Source: Sclerodactyla briareus (lineage: Eukaryota > Echinodermata > Holothuroidea > Dendrochirotida > Sclerodactylidae). From it: DNA of 64,000 nucleotides. The notes under the pieces were generated by a model, which was given only the letters and a program-made list of their open reading frames with translations, made no database searches and was not told the DNA's origin. The stretch's first letter is position 1; every line of letters starts with the position of its first letter. Below are positions 37,501 to 42,499 of the stretch, in pieces. The stretch spans positions 62,001-126,000 of the forward strand of contig JAODTK010000334.1 in NCBI GenBank assembly GCA_026419785.1, in the 5' to 3' direction. The translations under genes were made by a program, and so were the position numbers.

Positions 37501-38871
37501 GTCATTGTCAAAGGTGGTGGGTTCATACGATACGTGTAGTCTACACTGATGCGCCCCAATCACTGAAATGACTTACAAATTCCTCGCAAAGTGACTCACT
37601 AGTACTGAGTGTAGGCCAGCGTCGAATAGGCCAAGTAAAAAAAAAAAAAATAGTTTCTCGTACTAACTTTGCTGAAAGTTAGGGCATTAGGGGCCTTTTT
37701 TTTTTTTTTGTTTTTTTGCCTCATACAGTGCCCAGAATCCCATATTTCGCACTGTATTCGCGCGCGTAACAGCAGTTCTGGAAATGATCATGAGTCTTCT
37801 TTTTTTTTTTCCTTTTTTTCCCTGAGGTTATAACCCCCCTAATGGCCACAAAGTCCATCCCACAAATGTTCCTTACGTAGTTGCATGCATCAGTAGTAAG
37901 CTTTTTCCTTTAACATATTTTAAGAAGTAGCAGTGAGTTGTCAAAAAAAAAAAATTGCCAATTATCCAAAAAGCCGTGCGGGCCGGGGAAAGAACCTGCT
38001 TTTTTTTTTTTACTTGGCCTAATACTGCAATACCAAATTTTTGTTGACTTCCCGATTTTGCCTATGATTGCGCATACACACACACACATAGGTTCACATT
38101 GTCCACCAGTTTGTTCTTTCTGATTGAAGTCCGATTTTTCAAAACACAAATCAAGCAATCAATTTGTTTTTTTTTTTTTTTTTTTTTTTTGGCTTCAATA
38201 TGCCATCCATGGAGGCCTAGCCTTCACATTTTACCATGGTATGCTGTGTTTCGGAGGTTGGAAAAACTGCCCTCATTTGAGTTAGAAAAATTGGAATTTC
38301 AATCCCTAATTCTGCAAATTTTTATGTGCAGTAGAATGACAAAAAGCAATAACAGGATTTGGTGGCTATGCACACACAAATGAGTGAAGTATTGTGATTT
38401 CTCCTGCTTGCTCCCTGACTGCTAACACAAAGTGCCCCTATGAAATGAGTTTCGCACTTGCCTATATTGGTAGCCTATGTGACATTTGCAAGTTTGTAGC
38501 AATAATACTTCACAACTGTTGGGCCTGCAGCCCTGCACCCAGTACGAAATTACCTCCACTGATCGATGCCTACATTTACAGTTCCAGTTCACAGCCAAAC
38601 GAGAACGTTATGCAGCTGGATAGGACAACGTTATACCGAGCTGACTAGGGCTAGTGTACATATGGCGAGCATTGCCAAGAACCAGATGAGGCCCTTTGCC
38701 AAAAAAAACTGCACATGCTTTGTGGGGGTGGAATATAGCATCGATACACATATCATACGGCATTCCAAATACTTTAGATAATTATGTTTGTGACGTCCTG
38801 AACGTAAGCTGCGCCCGTTTTGAAATCTGCTGCCAGCCGCTTCACCTCTTCCCAATCACTGCTGTGCCCAT
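2294..38871 (-). CDS. UFL1: UFL1, E3 UFM1-protein ligase 1 (split gene, 18 exons located)
   Basis: UFL1 transfers the ubiquitin-like protein UFM1 to substrates, notably ribosomal protein uL24/RPL26 at the ER. It works as a scaffold-type E3 with DDRGK1 and CDK5RAP3 and has no catalytic cysteine. Eighteen minus-strand exons match human UFL1 in order: the N-terminal [12 protein letters not shown], then [87 protein letters not shown], the basic Gly/Lys linker, [31 protein letters not shown], and the C-terminal [14 protein letters not shown] ending in SVSSE-stop. Summed exons give about 2.3 kb, against 794 codons in human. The gene spans 36.6 kb. Many exons change reading frame internally while keeping splice sites, so the locus reads as a real gene with indel errors or as a recently decayed copy. 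One short exon is missing. Identity is very sure; integrity is not. Confidence 0.93.
3292..3357. repeat. Short tandem duplication (CACTGCAGG-type)
   Basis: A unit of about 32 bp containing TGCAGGCTACTG, then ATGATCA and GGAACACTGCAGG, is repeated about twice. It lies in the last UFL1 intron. Confidence 0.6.
3499..3544. repeat. (CA)n microsatellite
   Basis: An interrupted CACACA tract in the last UFL1 intron. It explains the open frames rich in His-Thr and Val-Cys there. Confidence 0.9.
3830..4010 (+). mobile_element. LINE tail fragment (CR1/L2-like ORF2 end)
   Basis: The plus strand reads [31 protein letters not shown]. This matches the common C-terminal motif of CR1/L2-group reverse-transcriptase proteins: LHWLPV, then RIVFK, LLLTF and HGLAPxYL. 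Only the end of ORF2 is present, and what follows has diverged. It lies opposite and next to UFL1 exon 18, within the intron. Confidence 0.75.
4066..4197 (-). CDS. UFL1: UFL1 exon 18
   Basis: The acceptor CTTCTTTGCAG precedes LVFNHKQAL, then in a second frame [16 protein letters not shown], and finally [11 protein letters not shown]. Human has [27 protein letters not shown] and HTMLHAPGR. The donor is GTAAGT. Two frame changes are needed. Confidence 0.9.
4430..5045 (+). repeat. Dispersed repeat family D, copy 1
   Basis: It contains TTGACTGTGACCTTCACAGG, GTCAAAGATGTCCCAAAGGT, a CATCAAAGAATGACTGTTTG word, and ends with a (GATA)n-like stretch and AGCATAGCTGGTTTGAGC. The same order and the same end occur at 27,620-28,180, with a weaker partial copy at 20,085-20,400. 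No protein is recognised. Confidence 0.7.
5046..6356. other. UFL1 intron, mostly unassigned
   Basis: No gene is recognised. A word of about 32 bp starting AGAAGTCACTTGACC occurs at 6,108-6,139 and again, with small changes, at 6,284-6,318. A minus-strand open frame at 4,969-5,328 shows no family motif. Confidence 0.4.
6357..6448 (-). CDS. UFL1: UFL1 exon 17
   Basis: The acceptor TTTTTTCAG precedes [31 protein letters not shown]. Human has [29 protein letters not shown]. The donor is GTTGGT, which is weak but in place. No frame change is seen inside the exon. Confidence 0.93.
6583..6985 (+). repeat. Dispersed repeat family C, copy 2
   Basis: It runs parallel to 310-620: AAGCCAAAAGGCTTAGTAAT, GGGAGATTGTACCAGCTCAT, AACAATAGGGCTCATGTACT and a short CA-rich end. 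It is diverged from copy 1 by many substitutions and small indels. Confidence 0.75.
7185..7775 (+). repeat. Composite repeat A+B, copy 1
   Basis: Part A (7,185-7,600) contains GTAATGCAGTGG, GAGAAAGTGGTCGGATCCTG, GAGTTCACTGATCATCCT and TACTTGGCTCCCTGAACCCA. Part B (7,600-7,775) contains GCTGCAAATCC, TTGCCTACCACTTGTTTTAT and GCAAGAAGGCA. The same A-then-B order occurs at 52,440-53,130. A alone recurs at 10,990-11,225 and 18,625-18,985, and B alone at 22,420-22,575. Confidence 0.7.
7776..9182. other. UFL1 introns around exon 16
   Basis: Apart from the UFL1 exon at 8,297-8,372 I see no gene, RNA or repeat that I can name. Confidence 0.4.
8297..8372 (-). CDS. UFL1: UFL1 exon 16
   Basis: The acceptor TATTGCAG precedes [25 protein letters not shown]. 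Human has [20 protein letters not shown], HNSLN. The donor is GTAAAG. The body is open, but the phase at the downstream junction does not fit exon 17 exactly, suggesting a small indel. Confidence 0.93.
9183..9315 (-). CDS. UFL1: UFL1 exon 15
   Basis: The acceptor is a CTTCTT-rich tract ending CAG. The exon reads [40 protein letters not shown]. Human has [40 protein letters not shown]. The donor is GTGAGC. The first few codons are in another frame. This is in the C-terminal domain. Confidence 0.95.
9316..10989. other. UFL1 intron, unassigned
   Basis: No exon, RNA or named repeat is recognised. Short open frames here lack family motifs. A-rich runs occur near 9,941 and 10,152. Confidence 0.4.
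10990..11225 (+). repeat. Repeat A, partial copy
   Basis: It contains TATGCCCTCCATAACATGAG, GAAGTGGTCAGATGCTGGAG and TTGGTTCAACACTGCCTCGA, and ends near CCTTGACCCATAGCAATC. These are in the same order as in 7,185-7,600 and 52,440-52,775. UFL1 exon 14 begins about 150 bp further on. Confidence 0.6.
11371..11536 (-). CDS. UFL1: UFL1 exon 14 (right edge approximate)
   Basis: One frame reads [20 protein letters not shown] and RRKTHEDVQ; a second reads [20 protein letters not shown]. Human has [30 protein letters not shown] and SNLYNNIRLFEKGMKFF. The donor is GTAGGG. The acceptor is not clean: a T-rich tract ends near 11,540, but the AG is unclear. Confidence 0.87.
11920..11967. repeat. (TG)n microsatellite
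   Basis: A GTGTGT tract of about 45 bp between UFL1 exons 13 and 14. Open frames of repeated Cys-Val and Thr-His here are artefacts of it. Confidence 0.95.
12186..12317 (-). CDS. UFL1: UFL1 exon 13
   Basis: The acceptor CCTCTCAG opens the exon. The main frame reads [31 protein letters not shown], matching human [32 protein letters not shown]. The start of the exon fits [11 protein letters not shown] in a different frame, so one frame change is likely near ELRAAS. The donor is GTAATT. Confidence 0.93.
12467..12582 (-). CDS. UFL1: UFL1 exon 12 (Gly-rich and Lys-rich linker)
   Basis: In frame from exon 11 it reads [12 protein letters not shown]. After one frame change it reads [27 protein letters not shown]. 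Human has [31 protein letters not shown]. The low-complexity, basic-then-acidic linker is typical of UFL1. The acceptor is TTTATAG and the donor GTATGC. Confidence 0.88.
12583..13344. other. UFL1 intron, unassigned
   Basis: Nothing recognised except a T run near 12,879-12,891. Confidence 0.4.
13345..13622. mobile_element. Fold-back / MITE-like element with ~55-bp inverted repeats
   Basis: The left arm (13,349-13,405) reads CCCAAAAAC, ACCTGGTTTTCGTGTCTACG, AGTTCCG, TTCCGTCTCATACT. The reverse complement of the right arm (13,566-13,622) gives the same words in the same order. The loop is about 160 bp without coding sense. This structure is typical of non-autonomous DNA elements. No target-site duplication could be fixed. 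Confidence 0.7.
13850..17960 (-). mobile_element. Atypical GC-richer block, possible old retroelement
   Basis: Base composition is richer in GC and CpG than the surrounding intron, and several medium-length minus-strand open stretches lie in a row. One near 15,200-15,320 reads [13 protein letters not shown] and AFEPFHD, a faint echo of Gag regions in BEL/Pao-type elements. No reverse transcriptase is recognised and no long terminal repeats were established. If it is a retroelement it is broken and looks old. Family and ends are guesses. Confidence 0.22.
16511..16989. repeat. Tandem duplication, unit ~235 bp
   Basis: Two adjacent copies share CCCTGCCCCAGGTCT, GGTTTTATGGAAAAAAAA, CACACTTCCCCAATGTGGTT, ACAGAAACCACCAGAAGTTG, AGGTTCCGCGAACTTCCCTA and CAATAAAACAAATGTATGGA. 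They differ by scattered substitutions and small indels. The duplication lies inside the atypical block. Confidence 0.88.
18271..18382 (-). CDS. UFL1: UFL1 exon 11 (charged linker)
   Basis: The acceptor CTGATCCTAAG precedes [20 protein letters not shown] and [17 protein letters not shown], matching human LESVSTSKKDKKDERRRKA. The donor is GTAAGA. The exon ends on one base of a codon that joins with the next exon's GT to give Ser, followed by a Gly run; the phase fits. Confidence 0.88.
18625..18985 (+). repeat. Repeat A, copy
   Basis: It contains TTTGAATTCCAGC, GTAATGCAGTGGCACTT, GTGAGCAGTCACATTGAACT, CCAGGTTCCGAGAAAGTG, GGAGCTCACTGATCATCCTT and TTACTTGCTTCCGGACC. It aligns in order with 7,185-7,600 and 52,440-52,775. 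Confidence 0.75.
19086..19283 (-). CDS. UFL1: UFL1 exon 10 (edges approximate)
   Basis: Segments in successive frames read [19 protein letters not shown], then [17 protein letters not shown] and [18 protein letters not shown]. Human has [37 protein letters not shown] and ELMHQKAEKEMKNNP. The acceptor is probably CTCCAG before 19,283. The donor after ATCCGTCTCTG is weak, so the left edge is uncertain. Three or four frame changes make this the most damaged exon. Confidence 0.8.
19284..20084. other. UFL1 intron, unassigned
   Basis: No gene or named repeat is recognised. Confidence 0.4.
20085..20400 (+). repeat. Repeat D-like, partial copy
   Basis: It contains ATGGATCAATAAACGTTGTG, TCCAAGTTTGGTCAACATCG and a CAGACAGACAGATAAA end before a GGATCACAA word. 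This resembles the ends of 4,430-5,045 and 27,620-28,180. Confidence 0.45.
20640..20735. repeat. G-run / C-run imperfect palindromes
   Basis: Runs of six to seven G and C alternate around CCCCAAATTTGGGTTGGG, so the stretch can fold on itself. The 169-codon open frame spanning it looks accidental. Confidence 0.6.
21035..21430. repeat. Local duplication (~335 bp apart)
   Basis: Two stretches share TTGAGGTGAAG or TTGAAGTGAAG, a GACGGGG/GACGGAG word, TAGGTCTACCACCTGGC or AAGTCTACACACCTGGC, and GGACCTGTGATTTG or GGATCTGTGAGTTT. They are diverged direct repeats. Confidence 0.5.
22420..22575 (+). repeat. Repeat B, solitary copy
   Basis: It contains TTGGTGGTACCTCAAG, CAGATGGCAACTTGCAAATT, GCCTACCCATCATTCGTCCT and GGCGAGC, and ends GGAAGGCAACA. 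It matches 52,975-53,130 well and 7,600-7,775 more weakly. Confidence 0.65.
22950..25850. repeat. Degenerate repeat field marked by GCAAATTAGAC
   Basis: The word GCAAATTAGAC or a close variant recurs near 23,728, 23,908, 25,186, 25,578, 25,712 and 25,825. It is usually near TGACCTT words, GAAAAATTT-type text and AAATCCAACGAAACTTC. The spacing is often about 180-195 bp but is shorter at the end. It looks like an old tandem family that has drifted. No exon of UFL1 lies in it. Confidence 0.45.
24188..24235. repeat. GACAGACG / CA simple repeat
   Basis: A GGACAGACAGACGG-type tract followed by CACACACA. Such tracts commonly end small dispersed repeats in marine invertebrate genomes. Confidence 0.8.
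25851..27619. other. UFL1 intron, unassigned
   Basis: No gene is recognised. A perfect tandem doubling of about 30 bp (ACAGCTAGATTGCGAGGTCA onward) lies at 27,352-27,408. Confidence 0.45.
27620..28180 (+). repeat. Dispersed repeat family D, copy 2
   Basis: It contains TTGACCTTGACCTTCACAAG, CATCAAAGTATGACTGTTTA, a second TTGACCTTGACCTTCCAAGG, and ends with AGCATAGCTGGTTTGAGC plus TAAAAATTC, as in 4,430-5,045. A 27-bp doubling (CGCTACCCAACGAACATTAT) lies at 27,826-27,876. Confidence 0.7.
28182..28252 (-). mobile_element. tRNA-derived SINE head
   Basis: Read on the minus strand, the segment has a box-A-like CCCGAGTGGTTGGGAG near 28,229-28,246 and a box-B-like GAGTTCGCATCCT near 28,188-28,200, at tRNA spacing. 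It resembles a Leu/Ser-type tRNA but is imperfect. It abuts the end of repeat D on the opposite strand and the donor of UFL1 exon 9. Confidence 0.65.
28276..28449 (-). CDS. UFL1: UFL1 exon 9
   Basis: The acceptor TATCAG leads into [20 protein letters not shown] and [20 protein letters not shown], then [13 protein letters not shown]. This matches human [20 protein letters not shown] and following residues. Near the end the frame must shift once to read WVDVG before donor GTAGGT (human TWVDIAP). A tRNA-like SINE head lies just beyond the donor. Confidence 0.93.
28450..29743. other. UFL1 intron, unassigned
   Basis: Nothing recognised apart from G and C runs near 29,234 and 29,490. Confidence 0.4.
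29744..29890 (-). CDS. UFL1: UFL1 exon 8
   Basis: The 147-bp exon reads without interruption: [40 protein letters not shown] and FYTQNGYL. Human has [20 protein letters not shown], then [20 protein letters not shown]. The acceptor is CTCCCAG and the donor GTAGGT. It is the best conserved exon and the strongest single proof of identity. Confidence 0.97.
30231..30252. repeat. Poly(C) tract
   Basis: A C run of nearly 20 bases. Similar tracts lie at 34,504-34,539 and 46,800-46,845. Confidence 0.9.
30712..30769 (-). CDS. UFL1: UFL1 exon 7
   Basis: A 58-bp exon with acceptor TTTTGCAG and donor GTAAGT reads [19 protein letters not shown]. Human UFL1 has TAVNSLISKYGFQEQLLYS. No frame change is seen. 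Confidence 0.93.
31285..31414 (-). CDS. UFL1: UFL1 exon 6
   Basis: The acceptor TTTTCCAAG precedes [30 protein letters not shown] and, after one frame change, GVFSAIT. Human UFL1 has [28 protein letters not shown] and GLFSAIT here. The donor is GTACAG after ACGAG. This belongs to the winged-helix-rich N-terminal half. Confidence 0.93.
31709..33183. repeat. 58-bp minisatellite, about 25 copies
   Basis: The unit begins TTGAGTCTACCCCATTACTG, continues AGTGGTATGGCTCAGTTGAT and ends ATAACTCTGTAATATACC. Two common variants alternate: CTCTGTTGATATAAC and CTCAGTTGATATACC. A rarer GCATGGTATGGCTTAG variant occurs in the first unit and again near 32,880. Units differ by many one-base gains and losses. 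The array lies in the UFL1 intron between exons 5 and 6. Confidence 0.97.
33184..33736. other. UFL1 intron, unassigned
   Basis: Nothing recognised between the minisatellite and exon 5. Confidence 0.4.
33737..33848 (-). CDS. UFL1: UFL1 exon 5
   Basis: The acceptor CGCTTAG is followed by [16 protein letters not shown], matching human NYLDRLAEEVNDKLQE. GHVSIT follows in a second frame (human GQVTIS), then LPPDFLTQ in a third (human LPGNFLTQ). The donor is GTAAAA after the CAG of the last Q. The exon is clearly UFL1 but carries two frame changes. Confidence 0.9.
34504..34539. repeat. Poly(C) tract
   Basis: A C run of more than 30 bases, broken only at its 3' edge, in the intron between UFL1 exons 4 and 5. 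Confidence 0.95.
34946..35031 (-). CDS. UFL1: UFL1 exon 4 (approximate start)
   Basis: The end of the exon reads LVLGQLINE in partly shifted frames and matches human QLVLGQLIDE; before it, DLH and IEK match the human DLIHIENR region. The donor GTGAGT follows AATGA. The split codon joined to the next exon gives D followed by TYLDQLAE, which supports this junction. The acceptor is taken as the CAG before 35,031, but an upstream TTTAG is also possible. Frame changes occur inside the exon. Confidence 0.75.
35404..35572. repeat. Degenerate GGTACCATGTG short tandem repeat
   Basis: The word TTGGTACCATGTGG or a variant (TTGGCACCATGTGG, TTAGTACCATGTGG) recurs about ten times in 170 bp at 13-20 bp spacing. 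It makes the open frame here read repeated Gly-Thr-Met-Trp and similar. Confidence 0.8.
35573..36487. other. UFL1 intron, expected to hold the unseen exon 3
   Basis: The family's GGRVNIVDLQQ segment should lie between exons 2 and 4 (35,032-36,487). I read this interval and found no convincing match or other gene. Confidence 0.4.
36488..36625 (-). CDS. UFL1: UFL1 exon 2
   Basis: The acceptor is a T-rich tract ending TTTTAAG. The exon then reads RNCIEIVLT, and later, in other frames, IEERRLE, MIYTL and [19 protein letters not shown]. These match human ERNCIEIVNKLIAQ, VVHTL and DGKEYITPAQISKEMRDEL in the partial winged-helix region that pairs with DDRGK1. At least two single-base frame changes are needed within 138 bp. 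The donor is GTAGGT at 36,487-36,482. Confidence 0.85.
36626..38803. other. UFL1 intron 1
   Basis: It is rich in A and T runs. AATAGGCCAAGTAAAAAAAA at 37,626-37,650 is repeated inverted at 37,999-38,024, about 350 bp apart, a possible small inverted-repeat element. The word ACACAAAGTGCCC followed by TATGAAATGAGTT occurs at both 37,445 and 38,425. A T run of about 25 bases lies at 38,166-38,190. Confidence 0.45.
38804..38871 (-). CDS. UFL1: UFL1 exon 1 (start codon, N-terminal helix)
   Basis: The ATG at 38,869-38,871 is followed within a few codons by [13 protein letters not shown], matching the human start MADAWEEIRRLAADF. This segment is the N-terminal helix of UFL1. The ATG and the DWEEV stretch are in different frames, so one base appears lost or gained just after the start. 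A second change follows DF, where FQRAQ would be expected. The donor is probably the GT at 38,803-38,802, but this edge is approximate. No other ATG fits the family's N terminus. Confidence 0.75.
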
Positions 38872-39235
38872 GTTTACCCGATTTGCGCTAGTGTAGGCGA
38901 CTTTAAACGATGACATAAGCAACGCTTATTCTTTGGATAAAAGTGTTCTATGTAGTGAATTCCAGCACTATAAAAACAATAGAATGAATTTCAAACAAAA
39001 TAAATCACTAGTTATTTGTTCTATTTACGCGTACGTCCTTTTTCCTACTTCTTCTGGTAGATCATATCCCACTTTTATTTTTAATGAATAAGAGTGGTAT
39101 CACTAAACTTCTAATGTTGATTGCGAAATCACAACAAGTGCCAGGCTTCTCAATTCATGCCGTGGTACATGTCTTTCTTCATGCTGTCAAAACTTGAACT
39201 TTCAAGTCATTAATATCCATCCCCGCAACACTGTA
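38872..39235 (-). other. Upstream flank of UFL1
   Basis: This is where the UFL1 promoter would be expected. I see no TATA box or clear CpG island and make no site call. Confidence 0.3.
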
Positions 39236-40145
39236 CGTGGTCGGGATATTATGGTTTTGGCCGTGTGCCCGCCGTCCTCGCCGCCGCCGCCCCGCCGCGC
39301 CGCCACCGCCGCCGCCGCCGCCGCCCCTCCGGAAACTTTAGGCGTTAGCGCTCTCATTCTTTACCAATTTACTCGATTGACCCAAAACTTGTACAGCTCT
39401 CCTTCCCCCTGCGCTCGATCTTCGTCCTTTCTTCTGTGTGTTTTCCCCTCCAATACACAGGACCAGGGCCGTTGCTGCGGCGTGCTTCACAGGGGTGTAG
39501 GGGGCACACGAGTGTACGAAAATGGACGAGTATGAGCGGCATCGTATATTTGTTGCCACCATTTTCGGTTTTTTTCGCAAAAATGTTCAGTCGTGCGAGT
39601 TACAACGAACGTGGTGGTTGTGGTGTTGTTGGAGCCCGAAACATGGTGACATTGGCAAGGGCATCCGAGGTCAAGTTTGCATTTTTTTTTGCGGCCAGTA
39701 GCCTAATTATAGCAGAATTTATTGAGATTTCAAACCCCATTGGATTTTCATGAACTTGGTTGATAGGGGCCAAACTATCAGTGCCGATGATTTTCCTAAT
39801 GTGGCCGAGGATCCACTGGAGGTTCACTCTGGCAATGACTAATTTGGCATGATATTGGCCTCAATGGGAGCCATTAGGCAAATTTATAACTTCGTTTGCT
39901 TCTCACGGAACTTGGTGAGTAGACCTTCAAACAGTCCCTATAAATTTAGTCAATTGCATGAAATCACGAAGTTCATTATGTTATTTAATTGTTACATATT
40001 CTTTAGCATAATAGAATTATTACGCAATTTATTTTCTCAACTTTTGGATTTTTGACGAAACATTGTGAATAGACCTACTAACAGTCCTGATAAATTTATT
40101 CCATAGCATCAAATCACTGAGGGTAAATTTGTGGTAACTAATTGG
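39236..40145 (+). repeat. Repeat E+F, copy 1
   Basis: Part E (39,236-39,420) has GGATATTATGGTTTTGGCCG, a CCG-rich tract (39,279-39,330), GGAAACTTTAGGCGTTAG and a CAAAACTTGTAC-like end. Part F (about 39,700-40,145) has modules around CATGAACTTGGTTGATAGG. The same E-then-F order is at 55,080-56,850. Confidence 0.55.
39279..39330. repeat. (CCG)n tract
   Basis: GCCGCCGCCG-type repeat inside repeat E. It gives the poly-Ala/Pro open frames here. Confidence 0.9.
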
Positions 40146-40149
40146 GCAT

Positions 40150-41665
40150 ATTAGTTGTCCTGATCATCAAAATGATGATTTAATACTTTTTCGCAATAAC
40201 ATTGACAGTTCATTGGATGCATATGCTTCTAGGATGATGCCTCACAGAGTGTAAACCATTTTCATAAAAAAAACCGCCATGTCATTGAAGGTCCTTAAAG
40301 GTCCTTCGGGGTCAAAAACTGATTTTATACTTTTTTCGGCAATATCACTGGGTGTGGTTTTCATCATAAGCAAAATGCCTCCTAGAGTGGATGTAGCCAC
40401 ATGGAGAGTACACTTCTATAAAACTGTTCATATCATTAAGGTCATTCGGGGTCCACTTATGGGTCAAAACCTGTTTTGGGCTATAATCGGAGATTGAATA
40501 TCTGCGAAGGCTGGATGGTTCACTCTTGGGATATAATTGTGACCTCCCATGTGTGTGACCTCTGACCTGAATTTGACCTCTGTCGGGTGGTCAATGTGGT
40601 TAAAGGTCGAATCTTGATAAATGTGCTTATTTAGGAGTTACGGCAAAAAAAGAGTAGAAACTGGTTATTTTGGATATGTGATAGAGCTTTTGTGTGCTTT
40701 ATGGAGGGCACAACTCCCGCTTTTCCATCGGACACTTACTTTGGGTAGTTACAAGGGGTCAAAGTTCATTTTTTCACCTTTTTCGAATAACATTTGGACA
40801 ATTGGGTTTTCATTGGCAAGCATATGCTTTCTAGAGTGGATGGCATCACATGGAGTGTAACAATTTTCATACAAACCGCCATGTCTTGAAGGTCATTAAA
40901 GGTCACTTAGGGTCAAAAACTGATTTTATTACTTTTTTCGGCAATAGCACGGGTGTGTTCATCAGAATGCAAAATGCCCTAGGAGTGGATGTATCACATG
41001 GAGAGTAACAAACCTCATAAAAACTGTCATACAGAAGGTCATTCGGGGTCACTAACTCAGGGGTCAAAAACTGGTTTTTGTAAGTCGGAAAGGAATATCT
41101 GCGAAGGCTGGATGGTTCACCATTGGATATAATTGTTGAACCTGCATGTGTGTGACCCTCTGACCTGAATTTGACCCTGTCGGGTGGTCCTGTGGGTGAA
41201 GGTCGAATTTGAATAAAGGTGCTTATTTAAGGAGTACGGGGCAAAAACAATAGCAACTGGTTAATTTTGGATATGTGATTGAGCTTGTGTGATTATGGAG
41301 AGAAAACAACTCCCGCTTCTATCGAACACTACTTCTGTTTATTACAAGGGGTCAAAAGTCATTTTATACCTTTTTCGCAATAACTTGGACATGTTCATCA
41401 GAATCAAAAATGCTCCTAGGGTTGATGTATCACATGGAGAGTAACAAACCTCATAAAAACTGTCATATCATTAACGGTAATTCGAGGTCACTTAGGGGTC
41501 AACAACGTTTTCTTGGCTATACTCGGAGCATTGAATATCTTCGAAGGCTGATGGTTTCACCATTGTGATAAAGGTTGACCTGCCATGTGTGGTGACCTCT
41601 GCTTAATTTGACCTCTGTCGGGTGGCCCTGGGTTAAGGTCGAATCTTGAATAATGTGCTTATTTA
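40150..41665 (+). repeat. Tandem repeat, unit ~560-590 bp, about 2.5 copies
   Basis: Each unit has ACCGCCATGTC or AAAACTGTCAT, GGTCAAAAACTGATTTTAT, TTTTTCGGCAAT, AGAGTGGATGTA, TCACATGGAGAGTA, TATCTGCGAAGGCTGGATGG, TGACCTGAATTTGACC, GTCGGGTGGTC, GTGCTTATTTA and CAACTCCCGCTT. Copies begin near 40,270 and 40,860, with a third, partial one near 41,400. They differ by many single-base indels. Confidence 0.85.
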
Positions 41666-41974
41666 GGGACGCAATTTGTCCGGGGCTGTAGGGGGTCCTC
41701 ATCATTAGCACGTGCCTTATGGTAATGCCCCATTTACATCTACGTTGTCGCTTCACAAGTCTATAAATGTCTTCTTTCCACGAATATTGCCGGTTTCATG
41801 TTCACCAAATTTCTGGAATAAGAGATGCTGGGATATATACGTCTGGCGGTTTACCCGCCCGACACTTTCTAGTTTTTGGCTGATCCGCTTTGTCCAAATA
41901 TCAATTCAAAGGTAACCACCCCCCAGTATTAACAGAATAATATTGATGCATTTACCGGGAATATGGAGCACTGA

Positions 41975-42165
41975 ACGAAGAAAGCCAGAAGGCCTATCGT
42001 GATTCAATTACTGCTTTGATGTTCATTGTCATGCCCTGAGGCTGAGTCTGAGATGACCTTCGCTCTGACCCAAAACAGTCTGGGCCGTATACGTGCGCCA
42101 CATACTAGGTTTTATCCACCCAGGTGGGGTCGAGTCATCGTATTCACAAACCATATGTTGTTCCG
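41975..42165 (+). repeat. Dispersed repeat family C, copy 3 (partial)
   Basis: AAAGCCAGAAGGCCTATCGT, GAGATGACCTTCGCTCTGAC, CAAAACAGTCTGG and ATCCACCCAGGTGGGGTCGA follow the order of 6,583-6,985. Confidence 0.55.
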
Positions 42166-42499
42166 ACAACTTGTGCAAGCACACCCAAATCTTAAATCCG
42201 TGAAAAAATCTGGTCCTTATGTGAAGAGCCCAAAACGGACTCATTTGGCATTCTCCCCTAAAATCAATAGCAAATTCAAATTTGACTTCTTGCAAAGGCT
42301 AATATTCCGTGCCGCAGTTTAGGTCAGGCGTGTTTTACCTGTGAGGAAGATTCCTCATCGACCCCACCGTGTCCGGGCAGGTGTATCCTGCTATTCCTGA
42401 CATTAATTGGCCTCTGAAAACAGTGTTAGGGATTAGCACTTTTCTCAACACTATTTTGAACCACCTTTAAAACGCGGTTATATGGCAAGCCGTTTACTT

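Noticed and set aside
39194-39535. Ala/Pro-rich open frame
   Set aside because: It translates the (CCG)n tract inside repeat E.
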